DNA from: CBDCGJ01 sp965238305
GTDB taxonomy: Bacteria; Pseudomonadota; Alphaproteobacteria; GCA-2731375
Length of the DNA: 36,329 bases
Assembly: GCA_965238305.1 (NCBI GenBank)
Contig: CBDEHK010000002.1
Span: 1 to 36,329, forward strand
Direction of reading: 5' to 3'
The translations under genes were made by a program, and so were the position numbers. The notes beneath the pieces are model-generated. The model had not been told where the DNA came from, ran no database searches, and was given only the letters and a program-made list of their open reading frames with translations. Shown piece after piece: positions 8,019-15,855 of this stretch; the stretch's first letter is position 1; each line of letters opens with the position of its first letter.

Positions 8019-8534
8019 ATGACAAACGAGACCTCGTCAAAAAAGAAACCGTTTCGCCGCCACGGCCTCAGGGCGCTTAGCCAAACGGTCAGTAAAATCA
8101 CGCAGAAAAGTTTTGAAAAGCAAGGTTTTGCAGAACAAGAGGTGATCGCGAATTGGCATCTGATCGTCGGTGAGACACTAGCCGATATATCTGTACCGGT
8201 AAAAATATCCCGTCCGCGGGGTAAGGCGGGCGATGGTTCAGTGATGCAGGTTCGCGTTGATCAGGCCGGTGCCTTGGATTTTCAACATTTGAGCCCAATC
8301 ATTGTCGATCGGATCAATACTTATTACGGCTACCGTGCGATCGAGCGAATATCTATCCTTCAAGGTCCGGTTGTGAAGGCGGACAAACCTGCGTCAAAAC
8401 CGAATCGCCCACTTACTTCTGATGAAGCGGCACAGCTGGAGGAGTTGCTGGCCGATATCGATAATGAGAACCTTAGACGGGCATTAATGTCGTTCGGTAG
8501 CCAAGTTCTCACGGATGATGGGGACAAAACCTAA
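8019..8534 (+). CDS. dciA: DUF721 family protein, DciA-like replicative helicase loader
   Basis: A 171-residue protein of the DUF721 family. DUF721 proteins lacking DnaC/DnaI are thought to load or assist DnaB helicase (DciA). The core is visible: FEKQGFAEQEVIANWHLIVGETLADISVPVKIS (the W-xx-IVG segment), then MQVRVDQAGALDFQHLSPIIVDRINTYYGYRAIERISI. The ATG chosen gives a basic start (MTNETSSKKKPFRRHGL); a TTG 12 codons upstream is possible but has no better ribosome site. The C-terminal tail (about residues 120-171) is acidic and probably disordered. The gene lies divergently from mutY with 64 bp between, so the two share a promoter region. Confidence 0.85.
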   Translation: MTNETSSKKKPFRRHGLRALSQTVSKITQKSFEKQGFAEQEVIANWHLIVGETLADISVPVKISRPRGKAGDGSVMQVRVDQAGALDFQHLSPIIVDRINTYYGYRAIERISILQGPVVKADKPASKPNRPLTSDEAAQLEELLADIDNENLRRALMSFGSQVLTDDGDKT

Positions 8535-8639
8535 AATCGCAATGACTTAGCCACTTTTGTGCCTCAATTCGGGGCTAGTTGTCATAGTTGAACCGAAGGT
8601 GATGCAAATGTGAAAGGCATTATTTTTCTCATTGGCGTA

Positions 8640-8668
8640 TTGATCAAGAGTACGCAACACGATAAATT
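8640..8668 (+). promoter_or_regulatory. Candidate sigma70-type promoter for dsbA-like/smc
   Basis: TTGATC and TAAATT hexamers are separated by exactly 17 bases, ending 27 bases before the ATG of the DsbA-like gene. They lie in a 161-bp gap after dciA that is locally A+T-richer and holds no gene. This would give a short leader with a GGAG ribosome site. Prediction from hexamer match only. Confidence 0.45.
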
Positions 8669-8695
8669 CACAATATCTTGTGGGTAGGAGAAAAT

Positions 8696-9301
8696 ATGAC
8701 TCAAGTTAGGGTATTTCTCGCCGCATTCCTGACCTTCTGTTTCTTAACAGCGACCGGCCAGATTGCATTGGCGGAAGGAAAAGGTTTTGCCGAAGGCGAG
8801 ATGATTTTGGGCAGCAAGGATGCCCCTGTTACAGTTATTGAATATGCTTCGATGACCTGTCCGCATTGCGCCAGTTTCCATGCGCAGACATACGCGGCGT
8901 TTAAAGAAAAATATATCGATACCGGCAAGGTCAAGTTTATCTTTCGGGAGTTTCCGCTTGATCGATTGGCATTGGCGGCCTCGGTTCTGGCGCGTTGCGC
9001 CGGCGAAGAACGTTTTTTCCCGATGATTGATGTTCTTTTTAAGCAACAGCAAACTTGGGCGCGGGCCGAAGATCCGAACGCAGCTTTGCGTAGTTTGGGT
9101 AAATTGGCCGGTGTCAGTGATGCGGCCTTCGATGCTTGTATCGCCAGCAAGCCTCTGAGTGACATGATCATCGCCAACCGTATGACCGGCGAACAAGAAT
9201 TCAAAGTCAGCAGTACCCCTTCGTTCGTCATCAATGGCAAAACCATGGCAGGTGTCTTGACGATTGAACAAATGGACGAAGCCATCGCCGACGCCAAATA
9301 A
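8696..9301 (+). CDS. DsbA/thioredoxin-fold thiol-disulfide protein, periplasmic
   Basis: A 201-residue DsbA-family protein. The ATG with TAGGAG upstream is preferred to a TTG six codons earlier. Residues 1-26 form a signal peptide (hydrophobic FLAAFLTFCFLTATG, cleavage after ALA). The mature protein has EYASMTCPHCASFH with a CPHC active site (Cys55, Cys58), and the cis-proline loop KVSSTPSFVINGK near residue 176. Relatives act as periplasmic oxidases or isomerases; the sequence most resembles the alphaproteobacterial group found between DUF721 and smc genes. It has no separate membrane partner here. It is followed by smc 35 bp downstream on the same strand. Confidence 0.92.
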   Translation: MTQVRVFLAAFLTFCFLTATGQIALAEGKGFAEGEMILGSKDAPVTVIEYASMTCPHCASFHAQTYAAFKEKYIDTGKVKFIFREFPLDRLALAASVLARCAGEERFFPMIDVLFKQQQTWARAEDPNAALRSLGKLAGVSDAAFDACIASKPLSDMIIANRMTGEQEFKVSSTPSFVINGKTMAGVLTIEQMDEAIADAK

Positions 9302-9336
9302 AGTGTAATACGGTGAATTGTAGGAGTAAGTGTGTC

Positions 9337-12300
9337 GTGGAATTTACTAAGTTACGTTTGACTGGATTTAAGTCATTTGTCGATCCCACCGAATTAGTGA
9401 TTGAACCGGGTATGACTGGGGTTGTCGGCCCCAATGGCTGTGGTAAATCGAACTTGGTGGAAGCTCTGCGTTGGGTGATGGGGGAAAATTCCGCCAAGCG
9501 GATGCGTGGCGGGGCCATGGATGATGTGATTTTCTCCGGCACGCAAAATCGTCCGGCCCGTAATCTTGCCGAAGTGATGATGGTCATTGAAAACAAAGAC
9601 CGCACCGCGCCGTCCGAATTCAATGATCACGAATTGCTTGAAATTAGCCGCCTGATCGAACGGGAAAGTGGTTCCACTTACCGGGTCAATGGCAAGGACG
9701 TGCGGGCCCGCGATGTCCAGCTGTTGTTCGCGGATGCGGCGACCGGAGCACATTCGCCGTCGCTGGTCTCGCAAGGTCGCATTGGTGCCATCATCAATTC
9801 GAAACCGACCGAACGCCGGGCGCTATTGGAGGAAGCTGCCGGTATTACCGGCCTGCACTCCCGACGCCACGAAGCGGAACTGCGCCTGCGTGGAGCGGAA
9901 ACCAACTTGGAACGTCTAGACGATGTGATGCAAACGCTGGAAGGGCAGCTGCAAAGCATGAAACGCCAGGCCCGGCAAGCCAAGCGGTATCGTAAAGTGG
10001 CAGACCAAATTCGCCTTATGGAAGGTATGCTTTTCCATTTGCGCTATTTGCAAGCGACCGGTCGGGTCAACGAGGCGGTGACAGAGTTGGTTACCGCCGA
10101 CAAGCAAGTGGCGGAACTGACGACTTTGGTGGCCGAAGCGACAAGCAAACATGCGGCAGCGGCGGAGGTATTACCTTCGCTTCGCGAACGGGAAGCCGGT
10201 GTAGCGGCGAAGCTGCATCGTTTCGCGGTGGCCCGCGATGGTTTGGAAGCGGAAGAACAACGGATTGCCGAAACCACCCGCAACGTAAGGTCGCGGCTGA
10301 CCCAAATTGGGATCGACCAAGGTCGTGAACAAACTTTGCAAGCCGACGCGGAAGCGGCGACAGTGCGTTTGCGCCGGGAACGTCTTGATTTGGAAACCGC
10401 CCGTGAAGGCGAAGCAACAGCGCAGAAAGACGCCGTTGGTCGTGTCAATGATGCACAAAGCGTGGTGCAGGCAGAAGAAATCGAACTGGAAAGTTTGACC
10501 GACAAGATCGCCAGTCAATCGGCTTTGCAGGATAGCTTAATGAAAGCGATTGAGGATGCAACTGGGCGCTTGGCCCGATTGCGTCAATGCGCCGACGACA
10601 CCGCACAAGAGCAGGAAAGGCTGGAAACTGCGGTCCGTGAAGATCGTCAAATGAATGAGGCGCAGCAGCAGTTGACAACGCGCGAAGCGACCGCACAAAA
10701 CCAACGCGAGCGTCTTGAAACGTTCGAGCAGGAACGCAGCGAATTTGAGACCAAAGCGCAAACCGCGCGGGAAGCGTTACAGCTTGCCGATGGTGACGCC
10801 ACCAAAGTGAAAGCGGAAGAAAAGGCGCTCGCCGAATTGTTGGAGATAAATGAAAGTGAGTTGTGGCCGCCGTTGGTCGATGCGGTCGAGGTGCAGCCCG
10901 GTTATGAAACCGCGTTGGGCGCGGCCCTTGGCGACGACATTCAATCGTCGTCCGATGAAGCAGCCCCGGTGCATTGGAAATCCTATGCCCCTTACGAGAT
11001 GAATGTCGCTCTGCCAGCCGGTGTGCGTTCATTGAGTGATGTTGTAAAAGCCCCCGCCACTTTGACCCGGCGTCTCGGCCAGATCGGTCTTGTGAGCCAG
11101 TCCGACGGCGTCCGCTTAGCAAAAGAACTGAAACCCGGTCAGCGCTTGGTTACGAAAGAAGGCGAACTTTGGCGGTGGGATGGCTTTACGATCACCGATC
11201 GGGCGCAAACCGCCGCCGCATTGCGGCTTGAGCAACGCAATCGCTTGAACGAAGTACGTCTGGATTCAGAACAATTGTTTGCCAATGCCGAAGCAGCGCG
11301 GGAGATATTCACTCAAGCGCAAGATGCCCATGTGCAAATCCGCCGTGATTGCGAACAGGCCCGGCAATCCAGCCGCACTGCGGAACGTGAATTGGGCGAA
11401 GCCCGCAATCGCTTGAGCAATCTGGAACGCGAAGCCACAGCTAGATCATCCAAACTATTGGCCCTGAAAGAGCAAGCCGAACAGATCGCCAGCGATATCT
11501 TGGATACGCAACAGAATTGCGATGGCCAAAAGAAACGTCTAAGTGAACTTGGCGATCTGCAGGATGCCCGCAACGAACAGGCTGAAATTCGTCGCAAATT
11601 GAGCGGTCTTCGGGCCGCCTTGGTCGAAGCTCGCAGTGCGCAAGATAGCCTACGGCGGGAAATCCAAGCCCGGGCGGACCGTCTTCGCATTATAGAAGCC
11701 GAATTTGAAGCTTGGCAATCGCGTGCTCGCGGGGCCGAGCAGCAGATCCAAGAACTAGGCGAACGTAAAGAAGCAAACGAAGCGGAACTGCTGCAACTTG
11801 AAAGTTTGCCGGAACAGATCATGACAAAGCGTGCCGCCTTGATGGATCAGATCGCGGCAGCTGAAAGTGAACGCAGTGCGGCCAGCGATACTTTGTCCAG
11901 GGCTGAAAACGATACCAAGATCGCCGAAAGAACCTTGCGGGATGCAGAGCATACCCTGGCCCAGGCCCGCGAACGACGGGTTCGGGTCGACACCACACTG
12001 GAACAAGAACGTCAACGTTTGGTCGATTTGGCGCAACGTATTCGCGAAGAATTGGATTGCGAACCGGCGCAGGTTCTGAAAACGGCCGGCGTCGAGGATG
12101 AACCCGATACTTGGCCGGACATGCCGGAAGTGGAAACGAAACTGGAGAGATTGAAGCGGGAACGCGAACGAATGGGGCCGGTAAATCTACGTGCCGAACA
12201 AGAAGCAGTGGAACTGGAAGAACAACTTGAGACCATGGTCACAGAACGCCAGGATCTGGAAGCTGCGATCGGTCGTCTGCGTCAGGGCATTTCAAGGCTC

Positions 12301-12798
12301 AGCCGGGAAGGTCGCGAACGCCTGCTGACGGCATTCAAGGAAGTGGACAGACATTTCCAGGAATTGTTCACGCGCCTGTTTGGCGGCGGCAAGGCGCATC
12401 TGTCGTTAACCGAATCGGATGACCCGCTGGAAGCTGGCTTGGAAATTATGGCCAGCCCACCCGGTAAACGGCTGCAAAATTTGTCCTTGTTGTCAGGTGG
12501 CGAGCAGGCATTGACTGCTTTAGCGTTGTTGTTTGCCGTCTTTCTGACCAATCCGGCACCGATTTGTGTGCTGGATGAGGTCGATGCCCCCCTTGATGAT
12601 GCCAATGTCGAGCGATTTTGTAATCTGGTCACTGAAATCGCCCGCGTCGCCGGCACTCGTTTCGTCGTCATCACCCACCATCCCTACACCATGGCGCGCA
12701 TGGATAGGCTTTTTGGCGTCACCATGTCGGAACGTGGGGTCTCGGAACTGGTCTCCGTCGACCTGGAACGGGCGGAACGCATTCGGGCTTCGGGGTAA
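9337..12798 (+). CDS. smc: Chromosome segregation/condensation ATPase SMC
   Basis: A 1153-residue structural maintenance of chromosomes protein. The start is the GTG giving (M)EFTKLRLTGFKSF, ten bases after GGAG; another GTG eight codons upstream lies before that site and is unlikely. Walker A is GPNGCGKSN (residues 31-38). A long coiled coil follows, then a hinge at about 507-630 (VEVQPGYETALGAALGDD, and later LVTKEGELWRWDGF), a returning coiled coil, the signature LSGGEQALTALALLFA near 1052 and Walker B ICVLDEVDAPLDD near 1077. It acts with ScpA/ScpB, which are not in the window, to organise replicated origins. The glycine-rich hinge motif of many SMCs is weak, as is common in alphaproteobacteria. 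Confidence 0.97.
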   Translation: MEFTKLRLTGFKSFVDPTELVIEPGMTGVVGPNGCGKSNLVEALRWVMGENSAKRMRGGAMDDVIFSGTQNRPARNLAEVMMVIENKDRTAPSEFNDHELLEISRLIERESGSTYRVNGKDVRARDVQLLFADAATGAHSPSLVSQGRIGAIINSKPTERRALLEEAAGITGLHSRRHEAELRLRGAETNLERLDDVMQTLEGQLQSMKRQARQAKRYRKVADQIRLMEGMLFHLRYLQATGRVNEAVTELVTADKQVAELTTLVAEATSKHAAAAEVLPSLREREAGVAAKLHRFAVARDGLEAEEQRIAETTRNVRSRLTQIGIDQGREQTLQADAEAATVRLRRERLDLETAREGEATAQKDAVGRVNDAQSVVQAEEIELESLTDKIASQSALQDSLMKAIEDATGRLARLRQCADDTAQEQERLETAVREDRQMNEAQQQLTTREATAQNQRERLETFEQERSEFETKAQTAREALQLADGDATKVKAEEKALAELLEINESELWPPLVDAVEVQPGYETALGAALGDDIQSSSDEAAPVHWKSYAPYEMNVALPAGVRSLSDVVKAPATLTRRLGQIGLVSQSDGVRLAKELKPGQRLVTKEGELWRWDGFTITDRAQTAAALRLEQRNRLNEVRLDSEQLFANAEAAREIFTQAQDAHVQIRRDCEQARQSSRTAERELGEARNRLSNLEREATARSSKLLALKEQAEQIASDILDTQQNCDGQKKRLSELGDLQDARNEQAEIRRKLSGLRAALVEARSAQDSLRREIQARADRLRIIEAEFEAWQSRARGAEQQIQELGERKEANEAELLQLESLPEQIMTKRAALMDQIAAAESERSAASDTLSRAENDTKIAERTLRDAEHTLAQARERRVRVDTTLEQERQRLVDLAQRIREELDCEPAQVLKTAGVEDEPDTWPDMPEVETKLERLKRERERMGPVNLRAEQEAVELEEQLETMVTERQDLEAAIGRLRQGISRLSREGRERLLTAFKEVDRHFQELFTRLFGGGKAHLSLTESDDPLEAGLEIMASPPGKRLQNLSLLSGGEQALTALALLFAVFLTNPAPICVLDEVDAPLDDANVERFCNLVTEIARVAGTRFVVITHHPYTMARMDRLFGVTMSERGVSELVSVDLERAERIRASG

Positions 12799-12857
12799 AT
12801 TCAAATCGACTAAAATAAGCGATATAATTCAACGGCTTAAAGGTCAGTCATTTGCCC

Positions 12858-12886
12858 TTGACAGGCAGGGGGTCAGTCCGTAGATT
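12858..12886 (+). promoter_or_regulatory. Strong sigma70-type promoter for the F0 operon
   Basis: A consensus TTGACA is followed after exactly 17 bases by TAGATT. The predicted start of transcription lies about 55 bases before atpI. The whole element sits in the 150-bp gap after smc, where no gene or intrinsic terminator is visible. It is the best promoter match I noticed in the window, fitting a highly expressed housekeeping operon. Confidence 0.65.
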
Positions 12887-12948
12887 GCCGGCGATTTTGG
12901 TGCTTAAACCGCTCTCGAAATATAACCTGCTATACCGCGTTCGACGGG

Positions 12949-13338
12949 ATGATCAACAGTCCAGATAATGGCTCATTAAAGAATCTTGAAGATCGAATCA
13001 CCAAGGTTCGTGATGATGCAGGACTGAATGAGCCAGAGACCACGAATGACGGTGCCAATAGCGGTTTTGGCATTGCTTACCGGGTCTCGATTGAAATTGT
13101 CGTTGCCTTGGTGGTTTGTACGGCGATTGGTTGGGGCCTGGATCAGCTGTTTGGCTGGACACCGTGGGCGATGTTGGCCGGTTTGGTTTTGGGCGCCGCA
13201 GCCGGCATTAACAATGCCGCAAAAACGGCGTTGAAGATGGACGCAGCGGCGATGGGTGAGTTGACCAAGTCGCGAGGCGACAAGACGAAAGAGGATCAGG
13301 CGGATAGTCCGCCGGAGGGAGATAAACGTGGCGGCTGA
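12949..13338 (+). CDS. atpI: ATP synthase accessory protein AtpI (AtpZ/AtpI family)
   Basis: A 129-residue small membrane protein. After a polar N-terminus (residues 1-40), two membrane helices follow: IEIVVALVVCTAIGWGLDQLF and WAMLAGLVLGAAAGINNAAKTAL, then a charged tail rich in Lys, Asp and Glu. This layout and the NN(A)AK segment are those of AtpI, which helps assemble the c-ring and may carry magnesium. It opens the F0 operon and overlaps atpB by 11 bases; the atpB ribosome site (GGAGGGAG) lies within its last codons. The ribosome site upstream of its own ATG is weak (GACGGG). Confidence 0.85.
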   Translation: MINSPDNGSLKNLEDRITKVRDDAGLNEPETTNDGANSGFGIAYRVSIEIVVALVVCTAIGWGLDQLFGWTPWAMLAGLVLGAAAGINNAAKTALKMDAAAMGELTKSRGDKTKEDQADSPPEGDKRGG

Positions 13339-14083
13339 AACAGCTATCGATCCACATAGCCCAATGTACCAGTTCTTGATCGGACGGTTCACGGATGAGC
13401 CGTGGATGATTGCCGGCATCGATGCGTCATTTTCGAAAGCGGCTTTGTTCATGCTGGCGAGTGTCGCAATCATCACCTTGTTTTTGACGCTTTCGACCAA
13501 ACGCCGGGCCATGGTGCCGGGCCGCTTTCAGTCGGTTGCAGAGCTATGGTATGAATTTGTTGCCAACATGCTGCAGGAAACTGCTGGCGCCGAAGGCCGC
13601 AAATACTTCCCCTTCGTGTTCACAATTTTTAGCTTTATCATTATTTGTAATATCATAGGCATGCTGCCGTACTCCTATACGGTGACGAGCCATATTGCCG
13701 TCACCCTGGCGTTGGCGCTAACCGTTTTTGTCTTGGTGACGATCATTGCGTTCGTTCGCCATGGAGTGCACTTCTTTTCTTTCTTTGTCCCAAAAGATGT
13801 CCCGGTGGCACTATTGCCTTTGGTTGTGGTGATCGAAGTTATCTCCTATTTCATGCGCCCGATCAGTCATTCGGTGCGGTTGTTCGCGAATATGACAGCC
13901 GGTCACACGATGCTGAAAGTGTTTGGCAGTTTTGTCGTGCAAATGGGTGTCTTTGGCGTTCTGCCGTTTACCTTAATCGTGGCCTTGACCGGTTTGGAAG
14001 TAGCAATTGCTCTCTTGCAAGCTTATGTTTTCACGATCCTGACCTGCCTGTATCTGAACGATGCCATTCACTTGGAGCATTGA
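13328..14083 (+). CDS. atpB: F0F1 ATP synthase subunit a
   Basis: A 251-residue integral membrane subunit a, the stator half-channel for protons. It starts at GTG after a strong GGAGGGAG. Helices are visible from residue 38 on, and the essential arginine lies in SVRLFANMTAGH (Arg184) followed by the conserved last helices with LEVAIALLQAYVFTILTCLYL. The N-terminal HSPMYQF and EPWMI segments are typical of alphaproteobacterial subunit a. Length and motifs are complete. It is cotranscribed with atpI, which it overlaps, and with the c, b' and b subunits downstream. Confidence 0.97.
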   Translation: MAAETAIDPHSPMYQFLIGRFTDEPWMIAGIDASFSKAALFMLASVAIITLFLTLSTKRRAMVPGRFQSVAELWYEFVANMLQETAGAEGRKYFPFVFTIFSFIIICNIIGMLPYSYTVTSHIAVTLALALTVFVLVTIIAFVRHGVHFFSFFVPKDVPVALLPLVVVIEVISYFMRPISHSVRLFANMTAGHTMLKVFGSFVVQMGVFGVLPFTLIVALTGLEVAIALLQAYVFTILTCLYLNDAIHLEH

Positions 14084-14149
14084 CCACAACGGGGCAACAC
14101 GAAGACGTCAAATTTTTTGGAACTGTTAACTGACTAGAGGAACAAAATT

Positions 14150-14380
14150 ATGGAAGCAGATGCCGCGAAACTAATCGGTGCGGGTATAGCCGCGATTGCA
14201 ATGGGTGGGGCGGGGATCGGTATTGGCCTGATTTTCGCCAGCTATGTTGGCGGCGCGATGCGTAACCCGGGTGCCGCGCAAGCTGTGTTCGGCCGCGTTA
14301 TTCTGGGCTTCGCGCTCACCGAAGCGATCGCGCTTTTTGCGCTCGTTGTCGCGCTGATCATCCTCTTTGTGCCGGTCTAA
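14150..14380 (+). CDS. atpE: F0F1 ATP synthase subunit c
   Basis: A 76-residue c-ring proteolipid of two transmembrane helices joined by a polar loop (RNPGAAQ). Helix 1 carries the packed-glycine repeat GGAGIGIGL. Helix 2 carries the proton-binding glutamate in ALTEAIALFALVVALIILF (Glu58). There is no sign of the extra polar ligands that mark sodium-dependent rings, so a proton ring is likely. AGAGGA lies eight bases before the ATG. The 66-bp gap to atpB and the 62-bp gap to b' are longer than elsewhere in this operon; raised translation of c is usual. Confidence 0.97.
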   Translation: MEADAAKLIGAGIAAIAMGGAGIGIGLIFASYVGGAMRNPGAAQAVFGRVILGFALTEAIALFALVVALIILFVPV

Positions 14381-14442
14381 GTTTGCCGGGTGATCGGCGA
14401 CATTCCATCAACGATTAGTGTGACGAAGCGGAGGCAATAGAC

Positions 14443-14934
14443 ATGCCCCAATTTATGATTGGCGATTTTGCGCCGCAGCTGGTTTGGCTCGCGATTTCGT
14501 TTGTCATCCTTTATTTTCTGATGTCCCGCGTGGCTTTGCCACGTATTGCGGACGTCTTAGAGGATCGACAAAGCCGGATCGCCGATGATCTGGATCAAGC
14601 TGAACAACTGAAAGCGAACGCGGAAAAAGTGATCGCCGAATACGAGGCGGCACTCGCCGAAGCCCGCTTGAAAGCGCAAGCGATGCTGGCGCAGACCACG
14701 GCGGAAGCGAATGCCGTTGCAGAAAGGCGCAATAGCGAAGTGGCTGAACGCCTCAATAGCGAAGCCGCGGCGGCGGCTGGACGAATTGCGGAAGCAAAAT
14801 CGGCGGCGATGGCGCAAGTGAAAACTGTGGCGACCGAATTGGCGCAGGCGGCGGCTGAAAAGCTGATTGGCGAACGTGTTCCGGACGCGAATGTCAGCGC
14901 TGCTGTTTCGGCGACGATGGAGGAGGCCAACTAA
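14443..14934 (+). CDS. atpF': F0F1 ATP synthase subunit b'
   Basis: A 163-residue peripheral-stalk subunit. One N-terminal membrane helix (QLVWLAISFVILYFLMSRVALPRI) is followed by a long charged, alanine-rich coiled coil (residues 40-150). Two b-type genes in a row are the rule in alphaproteobacteria and other phototroph-related lineages; the first, with the PQL-W-L start and ALPRI segment, is b'. GCGGAGG precedes the ATG. The stop overlaps the b start as TAATG, so the two are translationally coupled to make a b/b' heterodimer. Confidence 0.92.
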   Translation: MPQFMIGDFAPQLVWLAISFVILYFLMSRVALPRIADVLEDRQSRIADDLDQAEQLKANAEKVIAEYEAALAEARLKAQAMLAQTTAEANAVAERRNSEVAERLNSEAAAAAGRIAEAKSAAMAQVKTVATELAQAAAEKLIGERVPDANVSAAVSATMEEAN

Positions 14935-15419
14935 TGGAATTTGGTGCAACATTTTTTGTCGGCCTGGCTTTCTTTGTTTTTGTTGGCGTGCTGATTTATT
15001 ACAAAATACCGGGCATGCTGACCAAAGGTCTGGATGAGCGGGCGGAGAAAATCCGCAACGATCTGGACGAAGCCCGGCGTCTGCGCGAAGAAGCGCAAAC
15101 TCTGCTGGCAACTTACGAGCGCAAGCAACGTGACGCCATGCAGGAAGCCGAAGCGATGATCGCGCATGCGGAAGAGGAAGCGAAGCGGGAAGCGGCGATC
15201 GCGGCTGAAAAACTGGAAGCCAGTATCGCCCGTCGCGAACAGCAAGCCTTGGAAAAAATCGCTATGGCCGAAGCGCAGGCGGAAAAAGAAGTCCGTGATT
15301 CCGCGGTCGATGTTGCGGTCGCGGCTGCCGGCAAAGTCATTGCCGAACAGCTCTCAGGTGCCAAAGCCGACGCCGTGGTCGATCAGTCGATCAAGGATCT
15401 GGGCAGCCGACTGCACTAG
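14934..15419 (+). CDS. atpF: F0F1 ATP synthase subunit b
   Basis: A 161-residue peripheral-stalk subunit with a single N-terminal membrane helix (FFVGLAFFVFVGVLIYYKIPGML) and a long charged coiled coil reaching residue ~140, ending VIAEQLSGAKADAVVDQSIKDLGSRLH, the delta-binding end. The start overlaps the b' stop by one base. It is the last gene of the F0 operon; the F1 genes (delta, alpha, gamma, beta, epsilon) are not here, as expected for alphaproteobacteria, which keep them in a separate operon. An intrinsic terminator follows 76 bases downstream. Confidence 0.93.
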   Translation: MEFGATFFVGLAFFVFVGVLIYYKIPGMLTKGLDERAEKIRNDLDEARRLREEAQTLLATYERKQRDAMQEAEAMIAHAEEEAKREAAIAAEKLEASIARREQQALEKIAMAEAQAEKEVRDSAVDVAVAAAGKVIAEQLSGAKADAVVDQSIKDLGSRLH

Positions 15420-15495
15420 TCTCGGGCAATAGATTTTCGAATTTGTACTGAGTGTTGTAATACGCGTATTTGTAACCTGTAAGCGTATGTGTAAG

Positions 15496-15526
15496 AAAAG
15501 CCTCGCTCCTAGAGCGGGGCTTTTTC
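15496..15526 (+). terminator. Intrinsic terminator of the F0 operon
   Basis: A GC-rich hairpin (GCCTCGCTC / GAGCGGGGC with one G-U pair, loop CTA) is flanked by AAAA on the left and TTTTTC on the right. It closes the atpI-B-E-b'-b transcript. Confidence 0.9.
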
Positions 15527-15728
15527 TATGTGATATTACTTTCAGCGTTGGGACAGAAGATGAGGCTCTCCTAAATCCAAGCGGAATTATGGCTATCGAT
15601 ACTTTATCATTTTAGAGTGCTTGACGAACGAATGAATGAAATTCAGCTTTCGTTGATGTATTCCGATTTTTGGTCGATTTGGAAATTATGATCCGGTAGG
15701 CGATACAATGTTACGCTAACTACTTGTT
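15527..15728 (+). other. Gene-free stretch upstream of the sulfotransferase unit
   Basis: About 200 A+T-rich bases after the terminator hold no credible gene. Near the right end, TTGGAA and TACAAT hexamers lie 19 bases apart (15679-15709); the spacing is not ideal, so this is only a possible promoter for the leader ORF and sulfotransferase that follow. Confidence 0.3.
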
Positions 15729-15741
15729 AGGAGGTTGTTCT

Positions 15742-15855
15742 TTGTCGGCAGTAAATAGAAAGCTAAATACAATCAGAAGGCCGTTGGCCGCCAAAATTCT
15801 GACGGGAAGAGGGCTTAATAGGTTTGGACCTTCGGACGGGGCTTGTTCTAGGTGA
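15742..15855 (+). CDS. Candidate 37-residue leader ORF coupled to the sulfotransferase gene
   Basis: A short frame starts at TTG seven bases after a perfect AGGAGG and runs 37 codons to a TGA that overlaps the next gene's GTG start as GTGA. The product is basic and polar (MSAVNRKLNTIRRPLAAK near the start), with no membrane segment or signal peptide. I do not recognise it. Evidence for translation is the best ribosome site of the region plus the exact stop-start overlap. It may be a small protein, a translational leader, or an original N-terminus of the sulfotransferase now split off by a one-base shift. Too short for a reliable family call. Confidence 0.5.
   Translation: MSAVNRKLNTIRRPLAAKILTGRGLNRFGPSDGACSR

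Noticed and set aside
8701..9297. A 198-codon minus-strand frame opposite the DsbA-like gene
   Set aside because: The plus-strand gene has a signal peptide, CPHC motif and ribosome site; the opposite frame has none.
10445..11122. A 225-codon minus-strand open frame inside smc
   Set aside because: It is antisense to the coiled-coil and hinge of smc, with Arg/His/Pro-rich composition and no domain; a by-product of codon bias.
14557..15111. Minus-strand frame of 184 codons across the b' and b genes
   Set aside because: Arg/His/Phe-rich antisense of coiled-coil coding DNA, no ribosome site or motif.
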